In this document: positions 39,506 to 50,635 of the stretch, in pieces
Numbering within the stretch: position 1 is the first letter of the stretch
How the letters are laid out: each line of letters starts with the position of its first letter
Assembly (NCBI GenBank): GCA_003427395.1
Contig: BFEA01000497.1
Coordinates: forward strand, 845,715-897,460
Length of the DNA stretch: 51,746 nucleotides
Direction: 5' to 3'
Source: Chara braunii
Taxonomy: Eukaryota > Streptophyta > Charophyceae > Charales > Characeae
Translations under genes and position numbers: made by a program
The notes under the pieces: generated by a model
Databases searched by the model: none
Seen by the model: only the letters and a program-made list of their open reading frames with translations
Told to the model about the DNA's origin: nothing

Positions 39506-39642
39506 AAACTCCTCCCAAGGCTCAACATAGAGAACATGACATGCGTGAACCTTGGAGTCAACAAACGATGGGGCTTCAAGAAAGGACCGCTGATCTGCAT
39601 CGGGTTCAGTCTCCCTTGCTGTATTGCGTGCTGATATAAACT

Positions 39643-40075
39643 CTACACCCGATTCTGGTTTCCCTGCAGCCTATAACAATCTTGAACTTTATGATTCGGT
39701 TTCAGGCAATGTCGACAAACCCTTTTCTTGAGTCTGACCCTCCAATCATTTTCAGTGATCCGGAGGTTTGGTTGTTGCATCCTCCGGTTTCGCTTGGATT
39801 TTGCCTCCCTTGGGAAGTTGATATAGTTTTTCCCTGAATTCCCATTCGGTCCCTTTTCGTTGGCAGTCTTTTCTAACGGCAGGGAATTTTTCCTCTTCGT
39901 GGTTAACGTCAGACTCATGGGCTGAAGAGGAACAGGCTGTATCAGTGTCCAGTTCATGGTTGTCAACTTGTCACCAAAAGTGGGGTGATCTGCATATGCC
40001 TCCTCATCAGCCTCTAACAAGTCGTGCACAACAAAACGGTTGCTGCCTCTAAACCACCTGCCGCATATGAGCTAT
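39643..40075 (-). pseudogene. gag: Gag C-terminus of gypsy element 4 (zinc knuckle)
   Basis: Frame 40029-39643, with upstream reading GRWFRGSNRFVVHDLLEADE. A basic linker (KRKNSLPLEKTANEKGPNGN) precedes CRHCLKPNHKVQDC at about 39714-39673, a perfect CX2CX4HX4C knuckle. It precedes the protease on the same strand, as expected. The capsid part is missing: sequence right of about 40080 switches to a plus-strand reading. Confidence 0.8.
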
Positions 40076-40084
40076 CTTGGAACC

Positions 40085-40510
40085 TTGAGCAATGAGCAAT
40101 GTGGGGAACAAATGCAGTCCATTTTCACCGTCATCGTTCGAGTCAGGGAGCTTGAAGATCATACCACTCGATTCTCCCAAGTTTTTGCACAATTGCAGTA
40201 AGTGCAGGAGGAATTGACTGATATGACTAGCAAGTACCGTGACCTAGAGGTGGAGGTTGCTGCGCTGCGGCAAGCCCAAGAGTCCAATCCTCTTCCTCTA
40301 ACCCCTGGTTCCGCATTTGCTATTGAAACTAGTCTTTCCCCTCTTACCGTATGTTTTTCTTCTTCTTCTTTAAGTGTGAATGCAACCCCTTCGGGACCTG
40401 CAGTAGGTGCAAATTCCGCTATTGCTGCCGCAAGCGACAGCGCAGGAAATTTTGCAACTGCTGCAGCCCCAAGACAATTGACTCGTGAGCAATGCCTCCT
40501 TCCTGTCTTC
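40085..40510 (+). pseudogene. Plus-strand coiled-coil fragment (possible retroelement gag N-terminus)
   Basis: Plus reading from about 40090 gives MQSIFTVIVRVRELEDHTTR, FSQVFAQLQ, a TAA at 40199, then VQEELTDMTSKYRDLEVEVA and ALRQAQESNPLPLTPGS, followed by Ser/Ala-rich sequence. The heptad-like hydrophobics suggest a coiled coil. Flanking gag pieces are on the opposite strand, so this is a foreign or inverted segment. Attribution to a gag is a guess from its position and from the coiled-coil-then-Pro/Ala-rich layout. Confidence 0.35.
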
Positions 40511-40678
40511 CTCTGTCCGCTGTTCCTTTTTGAGGACACTATCGTAGAGTGCCTGTAGATGCAGTTTTTCCACATCACTACCTGCATTTAGCAAGGCGTG
40601 CCACTGTGCTGAAGATATCTGTGGCCGGGCCATATTTGGACCGTTACTGGCGACAGATGGATTAGAGAGAGACGTCAA
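40485..40678 (-). pseudogene. Possible gag N-terminus of a gypsy element
   Basis: Minus reading from 40678: MTSLSNPSVASNGPNMARPQ, then SAQWHALLNAGSDVEKLHLQ and YDSVLKKEQRTEEDRKEALL. After about 40490 the frame loses plausible composition. It could be the gag start of element 4, separated from its zinc knuckle by the plus-strand segment at 40085-40510. No signature motif, so low confidence. Confidence 0.35.
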
Positions 40679-40699
40679 CCAGCAAAAGAATCGATCAGA

Positions 40700-41407
40700 C
40701 TCTCAAGGGGTACGCTCTCCCTTTCGCTCGGATGCTCTCCCTTTCGCTTGGATGAACACTTTGCTTCCCAGTCCTTGTCCACTCAAGACGGTCACTTTGC
40801 CGCTCTTCCTTTTCTCTCTCTCTCCTCTCTCTCTCTCCTCTCTCTCTCTTCCCTTTGGTTGCGGGTCTCCACGGGCATTGAAAATGAGCTTTGAGAAAGA
40901 AACAAACCGAAAAGCTCAAATAAAGAGAAGGTAGAACTCATAGCCGGAGCGACATTACATTTGGACTAGAGAGCAGCCAAAAAAAAAAAAAAAAAAAAAA
41001 AATCAAGTGAGAGGTCTGATCCAGCGACTCAGCCTGATCAGTTCGAATACTAGATCCCCTAGAGTCTAGTCTGACCAGTTTCGTGAACATACTGCAAATC
41101 AGATAACGAGTGATGACATGCAACAATGGAGAATTGAGTGGTGTCTTAGCCGAGATCCCCTCAGCAGTGAGTGTCCTAACCAAAAAATAAACTCTGAATC
41201 CCAGTCGGAAAGAGAATAAACCAATGTCTAACAGATTTGGGTCCAAGGGGCCTTCTTGCTTGGGCCCAGTCCCACTGGGTCCTTAAGGGTCCCACGTAGG
41301 CTGTGATCGAGTCCCAACCAAGAGGAGTCCCACGTGGACCTACTTTTTGCCTCTACCGTACTGAAAGACAAAGCACTGTAGAAAGACTTGACATCCAAAG
41401 CAAGATA
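40700..41407. other. No gene recognised; CT-rich and poly(A) tracts
   Basis: Contains an imperfect (CT)n at 40816-40852, a 24-base poly(A) at 40979-41002 (possible 3' end of a plus-strand retroposed fragment), and an otherwise featureless stretch ending at the LINE poly(T). Repeated CTCCCTTTCGCT(C/T)GGATG at 40708-40755 is a 22-bp direct repeat. Confidence 0.5.
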
Positions 41408-42009
41408 CTTTTTTTTTTTTTTTTTTTTTCCCCAAGAACAACACGACCCCTTTATATTCTGGGGGGAACCAGTCCGGTTACTTATTACCGGCAAGCATAG
41501 GTAAAAAAACAGGCATCAAAAACAAGGAGTCATAAGGGCCAAAAGCTGCTTCCTGAGCAGCGGTAGACTAACTAAGTACCCAGTCCTACTCAACAGCTAT
41601 TGGCACTTCTGAAAACCCATTATTGATGCCTACAGAATCCAAAAGGACAATTCCTCCAAAATATTTAAACTGGAAAACATCATAATTAGTAAAATTAGGA
41701 AAAAAGGGCCTTGGGGGGAAAGGCCCCGTTTTAAAAAAGAAATTCATAATTAAAGGAAAATATGCAGACTCACCAGGACCTAATCTAAACCAATCCTACA
41801 CTAGACTGCCTAAAAAAAGAAAATGCACATATTATAATGTCACTACCAAACTACAGGAGGGAGAAAAAGGAATAGGAGGGAAAAGGATACAAGTCCTTTC
41901 ACCCTTCCCTCCCCTTCTCTTTCCCCCCCCCCTTCCCCCCCCCTCACCTGTTCCTGCATTTTTAACAGGAAAAAGGGAGGGAGGGGGACAAGGACAAATA
42001 AACAAGAAG

Positions 42010-45000
42010 CTAAATAGGAAGCAGATTCTGCAGATCATCACCTGATCCATTGTGAGAAACACCATCCTTCTCATGGGATTGCTCTGAAGACCCTGATCCA
42101 TCATTACCCTCTCTTATTACCATAAGTGCTGGTCCAAAAGAATAGCTATTGCTTTCTATGTGAAAAGTCACGAAATTTGGGAAAGCTTTCCAGGCCTGGA
42201 ACAAAAAGGAATCCTCCCTCATATTCACTACTCCATGTCTATGCAAGAAATCCGCCTGAATGCCTTGCCTAATATACAGAACCACCATTCTCTTAAGATA
42301 GGTCAGGGAGGAAATTTTGTTCTGCCGAATACACATATTCCTTGTGGACCATAAGGCAGCCAAGATAACTGCCCTAGTGAACTCAGAGACATACATCAGG
42401 CCTACATCTCCCAAATTCACATTCACACCCAAAAGAACATCTGCCACCAATTCATTGGTCATAAGAAAAGGAGATGGCCCTTTACACATCTCCGGCCACC
42501 CCCACCAAAAAGCCCTATGAAGTGGGCAATGCACCCATAAATGGGGGATATCTTCTTCTTGAGAGCCACATACAAGGCAAGTTGGATCAGTGAACTGACT
42601 TTTGGTAGCCTGCCATTTTGCAGTCGGAAGGCCCAAATGAATTGTCAGCCACAACAAAGCAGCCTTCTTAGCATCAGGCAGTCGTCGATTAATATCACAA
42701 AAAACATAGAACGCTGCCCGTGACCACTTGGAAAAACTCTCTTGTGACAAGACTGCTCTTTTTTCCCATCGAATTTTCAGATGAGAGAAAATATCAAAAA
42801 CAGGAGCATGCAACCTGTAGATGTTCTTCGTGGTCAACTCGTCAAAACGCAGGGTTCTCTTCTGCATACCAGTGGGAGGAAAGTACCATTGAGAAGGATC
42901 AAATGTGAGTTCCTGAAGAGGAGTGCGGACTTTAAAAGGTAAAAACTTCCTTGGTCGTTTCCGTCCCCTCTGAGGAAGCACCAAGACAGGAAGGAGATTT
43001 TCCGCAGTCATTAATTCACAAGGACCATTCGTAGGGGTAAGCATTGCTCCCAAATCAACATATCCTGACGAGCAATGCCATTGTGAAACTTCCACCCTTG
43101 TGTCTTCATCCTGCTGGGACTCTATTCGAAAAAGAAAAGCAGGCGTAAGATCCTGCACTAATCTGGTCCAGATTCCTATCTCCAACACAGGTCCCCTAAG
43201 CATTGCCACCCATTCCTCAGGAATAGCTGCTAGGATCTCTTGAAGTCTTTGCTCCCAATGAGGTGCATAAGAGAGCTGCTGCCTGAAAGCACCAATGGGT
43301 CTCCAAGTCCCAGACTGAGAATTCCACAAACGTTTAATCAGAAAACCCCCCTTACACAGCCATTGCCGACCAAAAGATCCCCGAGAACCCTGCCACGAGA
43401 AAGGGAGGCCCCGACAATCAATAATAGAGGGATTTCCAAAAAGGGGCTGATTGAGAACGTGGATTCTGTTCATAGGGATCGCCATCTGCCTTTTAACTCC
43501 TCTCCATGCATTAATAATCTTAGTCCAGCAAGACTGCTGTCGGACCCCCGTGAGAAGGATTGGATGAAGAAGGGCCACGAAAACTGCAAACTCTGGCAAC
43601 CTCAAAAGATGGGACAGTACCAGGCCCGCCATTCGCTTCCAGACTGCTGAATCATCATCCATGAGTAACCAAATAACGTTTCGACATTGCAAAGCCGTAA
43701 CTTGGAAAGCCGGGTCCAAAAGAGAAAGTCCTCCTTCCCTTCTGGGCTGAATCAGTTCGATCCATGCAACCCTGGGAATAGAAGTTTCCGCATCCGCATC
43801 AGAGGACCAGAGATACCTAGTGACCGCAGTTCTGATGTTACGCAATGTAAAACGGGGTGGAGGAATAATTGCTAAAACATACCATATAGTAGACAGAACG
43901 GAATTATTAATAATGAGTGCTCTACCAAATAAACCCACTTGAGCTCCCTTTTTCCACTCTCGAAGTCTGTTCAGAACGGAATTATTAATAATGAGTGCTC
44001 TACCAAATAAACCCACTTGAGCTCCCGTTTTGCACTCTCGAAGTCTGTTCATAACAGTGGAAAATAAAGTCTCCACTTGGGGATTAAGGTCTCTGCCTAA
44101 TGATAACTGTATACCCAAGAAGTTGAAAAAAGCTCCCCTTGGTAAGCACTCAACATCCCAATCTGTCACCAAACTCAAATCAGCCGATGCAATAGCCACT
44201 GTTTTATCCCAATTAACTTGAGCACCCGAAAAATGAGAAAAAGTTGATAAACAGTGTCTTAATTCCGTCAACTGTCCCGTTTTAAGCTGTACCAAAGCTG
44301 CAGAATCATCTGCAAAAGCAGATGACCTGAGATCCTCACCTCCGACTGGAAGGCCTCGCAGGATAGGAGAGGCCCTGATCATATCATGCAGATGTTCAGC
44401 ATAAAGAACGTAAAGGGTCGGAGAAAGAGGGCACCCCTGCCGAACTGATCGCGAAATTGGGAAGCTATCAGATTGTAACCCATTTGTCTGCACAATAATC
44501 TCTCCTGATGAAAGGAGGAGGGAGGTCCACAGCCTAAAACCTACCCCAAAACCTCTCCGACGCATGCCCTCAATGAGGAAAACCCATCTAACTCGGTCAT
44601 AGGCTTTTTCAAAGTCCAATAAAATCATGGCAATACCTTCTGGGACCGATCCTGCCAATTCCAGACTTTCCTGTGCAATCATCACATTGTTACTGATCTG
44701 CCGTCCTGGTACAAAACCAGTTTGAGTCGAATGAACAAGTAAACAAAGAACTTTTCCCAGGCGTGAAGCAAGGACCTTAGCACAGATTTTATAAAGGTTT
44801 GTGAGTTTAGAAATAGGCCGCCAATTCCTAATTTCTGCAGGATCCCCTTTCTTATATAAGAGGATAACAATGGCTGTAGAAAAACTCTTAGGTAGGAATT
44901 GCAATTCTGTTGCTTGATTGAAAGCATCAGCAAGGAAAGGGGCAAAAATTCCTACCAAGTGCTTATAAACCTCAATAGGCAAACCATCATAGCCCGGGGA

Positions 45001-45075
45001 CTTACCAAGATGGTAAATCAAAAATGGCCGCTTTGACTTCTTCTTCCGAGAAAGGGGCATCCAGCATATCAGCAT
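42010..45075 (-). pseudogene. LINE ORF2, reverse transcriptase and C-terminal zf-RVT region
   Basis: One open frame of about 1,020 codons; the true reading enters from 45583-45010 by a frameshift at about 45012 (before KSPGYDGLPIEVYK). RT motifs in order: IRNWRPISKLTNLYKICAKV, STQTGFVPGRQISNN, AMILLDFEKAYDRVRW (catalytic Asp), SVRQGCPLSPTLYVLYAEHL, SSAFADDSAALV (Asp pair) and NWDKTVAIAS. All catalytic Asp are present. An in-frame 26-residue tandem duplication (VGLFGRALIINNSVL twice) lies at about 44050-43895. Near the C-terminus, DPTCLVCGSQEEDIPHLWVH followed by C matches the zf-RVT Cys/His signature typical of plant LINEs. The tail is Ser/Gly-rich and ends LLPI. Confidence 0.92.
43898..44053 (-). 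repeat. 78-bp in-frame tandem duplication inside LINE RT
   Basis: Two adjacent copies (43898-43975 and 43976-44053) starting AGAACGGAATTATTAATAAT on plus, with three or four differences. Each encodes RLRE.K.GAQVGLFGRALII. The duplication keeps frame. Confidence 0.9.
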
Positions 45076-45655
45076 GTTGCGGGGCCAAAAAACTCCTCAT
45101 GTGCTGCCAAATCCCATCCTGTGGGAGTTCCTCCATTTGATCAGCTGAAAAAAGGGCTTCTTCTGAAAATAACCACTTATAATACTCAGCAGCATAACTC
45201 AAGATACCATCTGTTGAGGTTGCCAAATCTCTTTGCAGATCAAAAGGGTGTTTCAGGGTTGCCATCAAAGGAATTTTCTTACCATAGGCCAGCTGTCGAA
45301 AAAATTTAGCTGTCATCTTCTCCCCCACAATAATCCAGGCTGCCCTAGTGAATGATTTCCACTTCACTGAATCCTCCTCAAACCATTGCCGCCAAGCAAG
45401 AGCAGCCTGGTATCTTTCTGCCCACCACTCATCCTCTTCCCACCCGTGCGGCGGTTCATCTCCAAGATCCTTCAAAGTTTGAGCTAACTGCTCACCAAGT
45501 TGTTGATGCAGTCGACGATCAGCAGAAACCTGCTTCCTAGTATTAGCTACAAACTGAAAAACACCTTTCATAAACCATTCCAAAAGATTAGTATTGATTG
45601 GACAAGAAGCAATCCAATTACACCAAAAATCATGTGTTAAAAAAGAAAAACCTAC
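45002..45655 (-). pseudogene. LINE ORF2, region between endonuclease and RT
   Basis: Reading FSFLTHDFWCNWIASCPINT joins MEWFMKGVFQFVANTRKQVS (45583) and continues through EEDSVKWKSFTRAAWIIVGE, MTAKFFRQLAYGKKIPLMAT and FSEEEVKAAIFDLPS. This is the usual spacer of plant L1 ORF2, with the K.FF...A..K....I..L pattern and the A(I/V)..(L/M)P lead-in to RT. Frameshifts at about 45655 (from the endonuclease) and about 45012 (to RT) bound it. Confidence 0.85.
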
Positions 45656-46417
45656 GCGTAATCACCCAAGATGGAACCCGGGGAGGGGGGTAAGCATGAT
45701 ATACAACCTGAGGATCAACAAGCTCTATTAGGACCATAGAATGATCCGACAGAGCTGTACAAAAATCAACAAGGGACTCATTAATCCAAATGTGATCAAT
45801 TCGACTTCTAAGATGACTATGATTATTTCCAGAAGTGAACCAAGTAAAACGACGTTCATTAGGAAACCTATGACGGTAAATATCTACAAGGCTCAAATCA
45901 GCGATGGTGGTCAGCAGAGCTTGAGCATCAGACTGTTGCGGCCCGACTGATGAGTTATCAAGGCCAGGCTCAATCACTGTGTTAAAATCCCCTGCCAAAA
46001 CACAATTATTTAATCGTGGTAAACAAGCTGGAAGAGATCGCCAGAACCATTTTCTTTCCGTGTGATCCAGAGGAGCATACACAGTTGAAATGAGCCATTT
46101 TTCAGGACCCAATGTGACCACCACCCAAGCCCATCGCCCGCACGAATCCCAAAAGGAATCATGAATGACTCCTTGGAAGTTCGGGGCAAATAGGATGGCC
46201 ACAGCCCCCGGGTCCCTTGAGCAGGAGCCCACACTTGCAGACCTTTCCACCATGGCCACTGAGCCAGAATTCTATTCTCATTCAAATTGGTCTCTTGAAG
46301 ACATAGGACATGCAGTCTATTTTTCCGAAAAAAATGAGCAATTTCTCTCTGTTTACTTAAGGCAGTCCTAGAAGACAGACCATTGACATTCCACGTTGCT
46401 ATCCTAAGAGTACCCAT
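45630..46417 (-). pseudogene. LINE ORF2, AP-type endonuclease (frameshifted)
   Basis: Starts MGTLRIATWNVNGLSSRTAL at 46417, with HVLCLQETNL (metal-binding Glu). A frameshift near 46200, in a C/G-run region, moves the reading to ILFAPNFQGVIHDSFWDSCG, then LISTVYAPLDH, NNCVLAGDFNTVIEPGLDNS, SRIDHIWINESLV and ALSDHSMVLIEL (the SDH end motif). Catalytic N in WNVNG, E in QET, D/N in GDFN and SDH are all visible. It nicks target DNA for priming. ATG at 46417 immediately precedes the conserved ATWNVNGL and is the natural start. Confidence 0.9.
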
Positions 46418-46447
46418 TACAATGCTACAAACTTGGAAGTCCTAAAC

Positions 46448-47540
46448 CTATTTAAACGATCTGAAAAAAAAAACACAGTTAACCGGAAGATGATTATCAA
46501 CAGCCTGAAGAATTGCTGCTGTGACACCGTCACGTAAAAGGTACTGATTTGGCTGAGATGTAGGGCCAATCAGTAGCGGGAGATGTACCCACTGACTATG
46601 CTGGAGCTGAGGAACACTCAAATGAACAGAAACTGTTACTACTCTGAAAAAGGAGAAAACAAAAGGAATCTCCATCCCAGAGTGAACTGGCGGCAGCAAA
46701 CGCACATTGGATAGGGCCTGGAGTGAAGCCGCACGGAAGGTAGGACCCATCCATTCCTTCACCACAGGGCCAATATCCACCATAAAAGGAATCCGCTGCA
46801 GCTCAAAAGAGGGTAATGTACCCAACACATTGGAGGGACTTTGGATAGGGTTCGTAACAAGGATGAAGGGTAAAGTAAAATCCTCTCTCCACAAGAAAAT
46901 GAGAGGGAAAACAAAACACTTACCCTGGTTAATCGCATCCATGACTGGCTGCGCACGACAATCAGCCGAAGTGTACCAATGTGGCTGAGCTCCTGCAGTC
47001 TGGGCATCATCCTTATCCCTCCTAACATTATCATCTTGAGGACGCTCATCATTAAGAGCTGGAGAATCCGAAGCTGATGAAGAAGAAGCGACATCTGGAG
47101 AAGATGAATCAGTTCGTAGGGGAGAACTCAGATTAGCTGCTGAGGGAAAAGAAACAGAAGAAGCTCTCTTGCCTGTAGTGCTCGTTCTACCATGCCTAAA
47201 AGCAGGATCCACTTCCCGCCTCTTTCCCTTGCCCTTCCTCTTTTGTTTCTGCTGCGAACTGCTACCAAGACTATCTTCAGGTTTCTGGTAATTCACAAAC
47301 CGCACCTTCCGCAGGGAATATCTTGACTGAACTTGAGAATTCCCATTAGTACGAACCAGCTGGGTAGAATGAAGATGTGGCAACTCTTCTTGGAGGTGAA
47401 CCTTAGTAACCTCATCCGAAACCGTACCCCGTGGACGTTTCTCAGATATAACGAAGTCAGTGTTGTGGACAATACAGGCCTGTCCATCTACCCGTTCATC
47501 CTTTTCTGGTGACAGAAAGGCAACACCTATCCATCAGGTG
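46448..47540 (-). pseudogene. LINE ORF1 remnant (atypical)
   Basis: One frame from a TGA near 47548 to the stop at 46448, about 360 codons. It begins WIGVAFLSPEKDERVDGQAC, then has SRYSLRKVRFVNYQKPEDSL, a basic segment (KQKRKGKGKRREVDP), a long Ser-rich stretch and an ordered C-terminal part (CFVFPLIFLWREDFTLPFIL, EWMGPTFRAASLQALSNVRL, QWVHLPLLIGPTSQPNQYLL). I see no CCHC knuckle and no clear RRM, both usual in plant LINE ORF1. No upstream ATG is obvious, so the 5' end is probably lost. Only 30 bases separate it from ORF2. Confidence 0.6.
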
Positions 47541-47545
47541 AGGAA

Positions 47546-47850
47546 GTAGTTCACACACTCAAACAGTCAATCGTGACTGCAGAGGAGGAAAGAAACCCAG
47601 AATAACCCCAACAGGATTATCAATACCATGCACACATACATGGTTATCCCGTTGTCGAGTGCATCGGTCCCTCAGGGGGACTCTCCCGGCCCCGTCATGC
47701 AGGATTTTTGCAGGACTTTTTCACAGTGGAGCTTTCGCCGCTCTGGCCGAGTGCACCAACCATACCTCTCGCGAACCCCTACGATAGGATAGGGTCAAGC
47801 GAGGTACGACTTACCTCTACCCAAGGGGTTGTCACCCCCCTTGGACATGC
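47546..47850. other. No gene recognised
   Basis: 300 bases between the LINE 5' end and the 271-bp repeats; GC-rich, with CCCTCAGGGGGACTCTCCCGG at 47671-47690. No motif or second copy found. Confidence 0.4.
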
Positions 47851-48392
47851 GTATCCCCGTCGAGCTAACGAACCACGTGTGAAAGCTCCTCAGTTGCAAT
47901 TGCAGAGGTGGACCAGTCGAGGGTGTTTCTCGTACGTTGTAGCATAGTGGGTACACGCGGTTAAACGCCTTAATTGGACCCGTACGCGAGCCGACGCTCT
48001 GGGGGCTGATGTCCCAAGCGCGAGTCAGCGTCGGTCGACTAGGACGGTCCATCTAACCACGCGATACACCACACAAAAACAAAACCAAGTTTCACTCACG
48101 AATCGCACCTAGTCCCTTTTTGTATCCCCGTCGAGCTAACGAACCACGTGCGAAAGCTCCTCAGTTGCAATCGCAGAGGTGACCCAGTCGAGGGTATTTC
48201 TCGTACACTGTAGCATAGTGGGTATGCGTGGTTAGACGCCTTAATTGGACCCGTACGCGAGCCGATGCTCTGGGGGCTGATGTCCCAAGCTCGACTCAGC
48301 GCCGGTCGACTAGGACGGTCCATCTAACCATGCGATACACCACACCAAAACAAAACCAAGTTTCACTCACGAAACACACCTAGTCCCTTTTT
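47851..48392. repeat. 271-bp tandem repeat, two full units
   Basis: Units start GTATCCCCGTCGAGCTAACG at 47851 and 48122; a third start (GTATCC) at 48393 diverges at once. The units are about 95% alike. Each carries CTTAATTGGACCCGTACGCG and GTCGACTAGGACGGTCCATC. Minus-strand frames (85 and 75 codons) look alike because the repeat units do, and have no known motif. Could be satellite-like or part of an LTR. Confidence 0.9.
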
Positions 48393-49600
48393 GTATCCAA
48401 CCCATAACCTTCCTAACTCAGAAAAAAGAGTAGGGCGTCTCACGCGAGACTCATAATAAATATCGCGGGGACGCAGGCTTCGTCATATCGGCTAGCCATG
48501 CATGATTAGGCAAGCAGTCGCAAGGATGGCGTACTATGTAGTGACCCATAATCATGTGGCCTTCAATGGTCTTGAGGGCCACTTTCGACCCTCAAGTGTC
48601 GGTTGACACGTGTCTTGAGGGGTTAACATCTTGACGCTAGACAATCGCGAAAGGGATTGCAAGTCCTACCCTCTTCTGCACCCTGCGAAGACGAGTGGTA
48701 GGCGGGTTTCAGCCCTCCGTAGTGGTTGAACACCACTAACAATGAAAGTGGGATTCCATCATCCAAGGTCTGGAAACAGGTCAAGGGGTTTGATTTTGAT
48801 AGCCGCTACGGACCTTAACGTCCAACTATAAAAATTTATAAGAAGCAAAATAATAAGAAAAAACAAAGACAATCAATAAATAAACAAGGGTCTTTATACC
48901 GATATATCGACCAAAACTCGAGGTAAAATAGAAAGGGTAAAAGATAAGCCCATCAAGTATGTAGATCGTGCGACATGTCGTTGTTATTCTCACTGCCTGC
49001 AAGGTAAGACTCGTATACAAAGCTCCAAACACTAACTTGCATTAAACATACGCACACGTGAAAACCACATTGCCATACACCGATGTGGTCAACTTTGTTG
49101 TTCCTTGTAACTCACACCACGTCTTACACCCTCAAGCCTCAACGATTGTCCAACTTTCCATAAAAACTCAGTAATTTTTAACGAACATTACAAGAAATTT
49201 GGTTAAAACCCTCAAAGAAACATATCAGAACTCATAGGGCTAAGGCATCAAGTCGAGGTACAACTATAAGCAAAGTTGTGTCGTACACCAACGAATCGGC
49301 AACCGACCTGTTATTAGAAGATAACAGAAGACGATCCTCATAGGATCCGGCTGAAACTAATCAGATCTTGAATCAAAATGGCCAAGAAGAACTTGTAGCA
49401 CAGCACATGCCAAATCCCAATACTAAATATTAAGTGTATGGAGAATAAACCCCCATATCACATCTCACTTAAATTCTCATAAGACTAAATTTTAAATGTA
49501 TCTCTCAATGGGTGTCAAAAAAATAAGGATACCTTTGGCAATATCTGTCCTATACAGGGTGGATGGCCAAAGTTTTCCTTATCAAAATATAATCTAACTC
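48393..49600. other. No gene recognised; AT-rich intergenic or old LTR sequence
   Basis: 1.2 kb with no recognisable frame. A perfect 8-bp hairpin, CTTGAGGG-N10-CCCTCAAG, lies at 48571-48596. No splice-linked exon pattern could be made out. Confidence 0.5.
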
Positions 49601-49935
49601 CTCAAAACTAAGAAAATTTTGGTAGCACTCCCTCTAGAAAAGTGCCTTTTCAGAATTTATACAAGGCCAAATACAAAACTCAAAATAATTATGACTTCAC
49701 AATGTCTATTTTTGTGTAACTCCCTGATTTAGTAAAAATTTGGGCAGCACCTCCTCTAGAAATGTGGGTTTCCGCAAATTTGTACTAAGCCAGATTTGAA
49801 CTCGAATAAATGTTGAATTGTGCAAAGGCGAAATTTGACTAAATCCTTTGATTTGCAAAAATTTGGGCAGTACTTCCGTTAGCAAAAGTGACTTTCCAAA
49901 ATTTATACAAAATCAAGTATGAGAAAATAAACTTA
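49600..49935. repeat. Three diverged ~125-bp repeats
   Basis: Blocks near 49615, 49738 and 49858 share the pattern AATTTGGGCAGCACTTCCTC, TAGAAAAGTG and TTCCAAAATTTATAC. Alternating GGCAG-type blocks like this recall LTRs of some plant retrotransposons, but no coding region is attached. Confidence 0.65.
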
Positions 49936-50164
49936 TCCCAGAAAATGCAAAAATTGAACTAGCTCCTATAGCTCTGCACGTGGCGAGCATCTAAAGCAAC
50001 TACCTATCAAAGTTGATACTCAACTAAGTAGAGCTTACACTCAACCACATGCCAGTCCATACCACAATGGGTATGTACTATCACCAAAACCTCAAGTTGT
50101 TTCCCCATAAGATAGTTCATTAATCCTCCACATGATTATCTCTTTTACCCATTTTACACGTGGC

Positions 50165-50600
50165 ATGGCGCTATACCATTCAACTTAGAAACAATGCCTA
50201 ACATACCTTAGATTATACACGAACAGGTTGCACCACTACTTCTCTCGTCTTTGGGCATGTGACTAGAACATTTAATTAAGAAATAGTGCCTAGTCGCCCT
50301 GAACTGTTTAAATATCCAAAATTTAATAACATTCTGACTTGTGTTCAAAATATGGGCAGGGGATTGAGACATTTAACTTCGAAACAATGCTCATCTTGCC
50401 CAATTTTCTTCCAATTATACTTTTGACTTTACCTCTCTTCTTAGTGATATGGCTTAAGCTAAACCATTAGACTTGGAAACAATGACCAACTCCCTGTTCA
50501 CATGCAAATATAAACAAAGTACTTTCAATTATACTCAGTTGCTTAGTGTGTGGCTTCAAGCTAAACCATTCGCCTTGGAAATAATGCCTAGCCCTTCACC
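50165..50600. repeat. Five diverged ~95-bp repeats
   Basis: Core ACCATT.AACTTGGAAACAATG (variable) recurs near 50177, 50267, 50368, 50463 and 50563, followed by C(C/T)(T/A)A..... and TTCAATTATACT-like spacers. Non-coding. Confidence 0.7.
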
Positions 50601-50635
50601 AAAATCCTCCCTCGGAATAAAACAAGTAGTTGGAT

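Larger units (their letters stand above)
41408..47545 (-). mobile_element. L1-type LINE (plant non-LTR retrotransposon), nearly full, decayed
   Basis: Minus-strand order: ORF1 remnant (47540-46448), then ORF2 with endonuclease, RT and a C-terminal zinc motif (46417-42010), a 3' UTR of about 580 bases, and a terminal poly(A) seen as 21 T on plus (41409-41429). This is the standard order for L1-clade elements, which copy by target-primed reverse transcription. I could not find a target-site duplication: the flank left of the poly(T) (GACATCCAAAGCAAGATAC) is not obvious near 47545, so the 5' end may be truncated or rearranged. Three frameshifts interrupt ORF2. Confidence 0.9.

Noticed and set aside
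40979-41002. Poly(A) as the end of a plus-strand processed gene copy
   Set aside because: No coding sequence with known motifs precedes it on plus, apart from the distant coiled-coil fragment, and no target-site duplication is evident.
45002-45030. GGTAAGT at the LINE ORF2 frame break as a splice donor
   Set aside because: LINE ORF2 is translated unspliced. A single-base frameshift explains the break, and no acceptor is needed.
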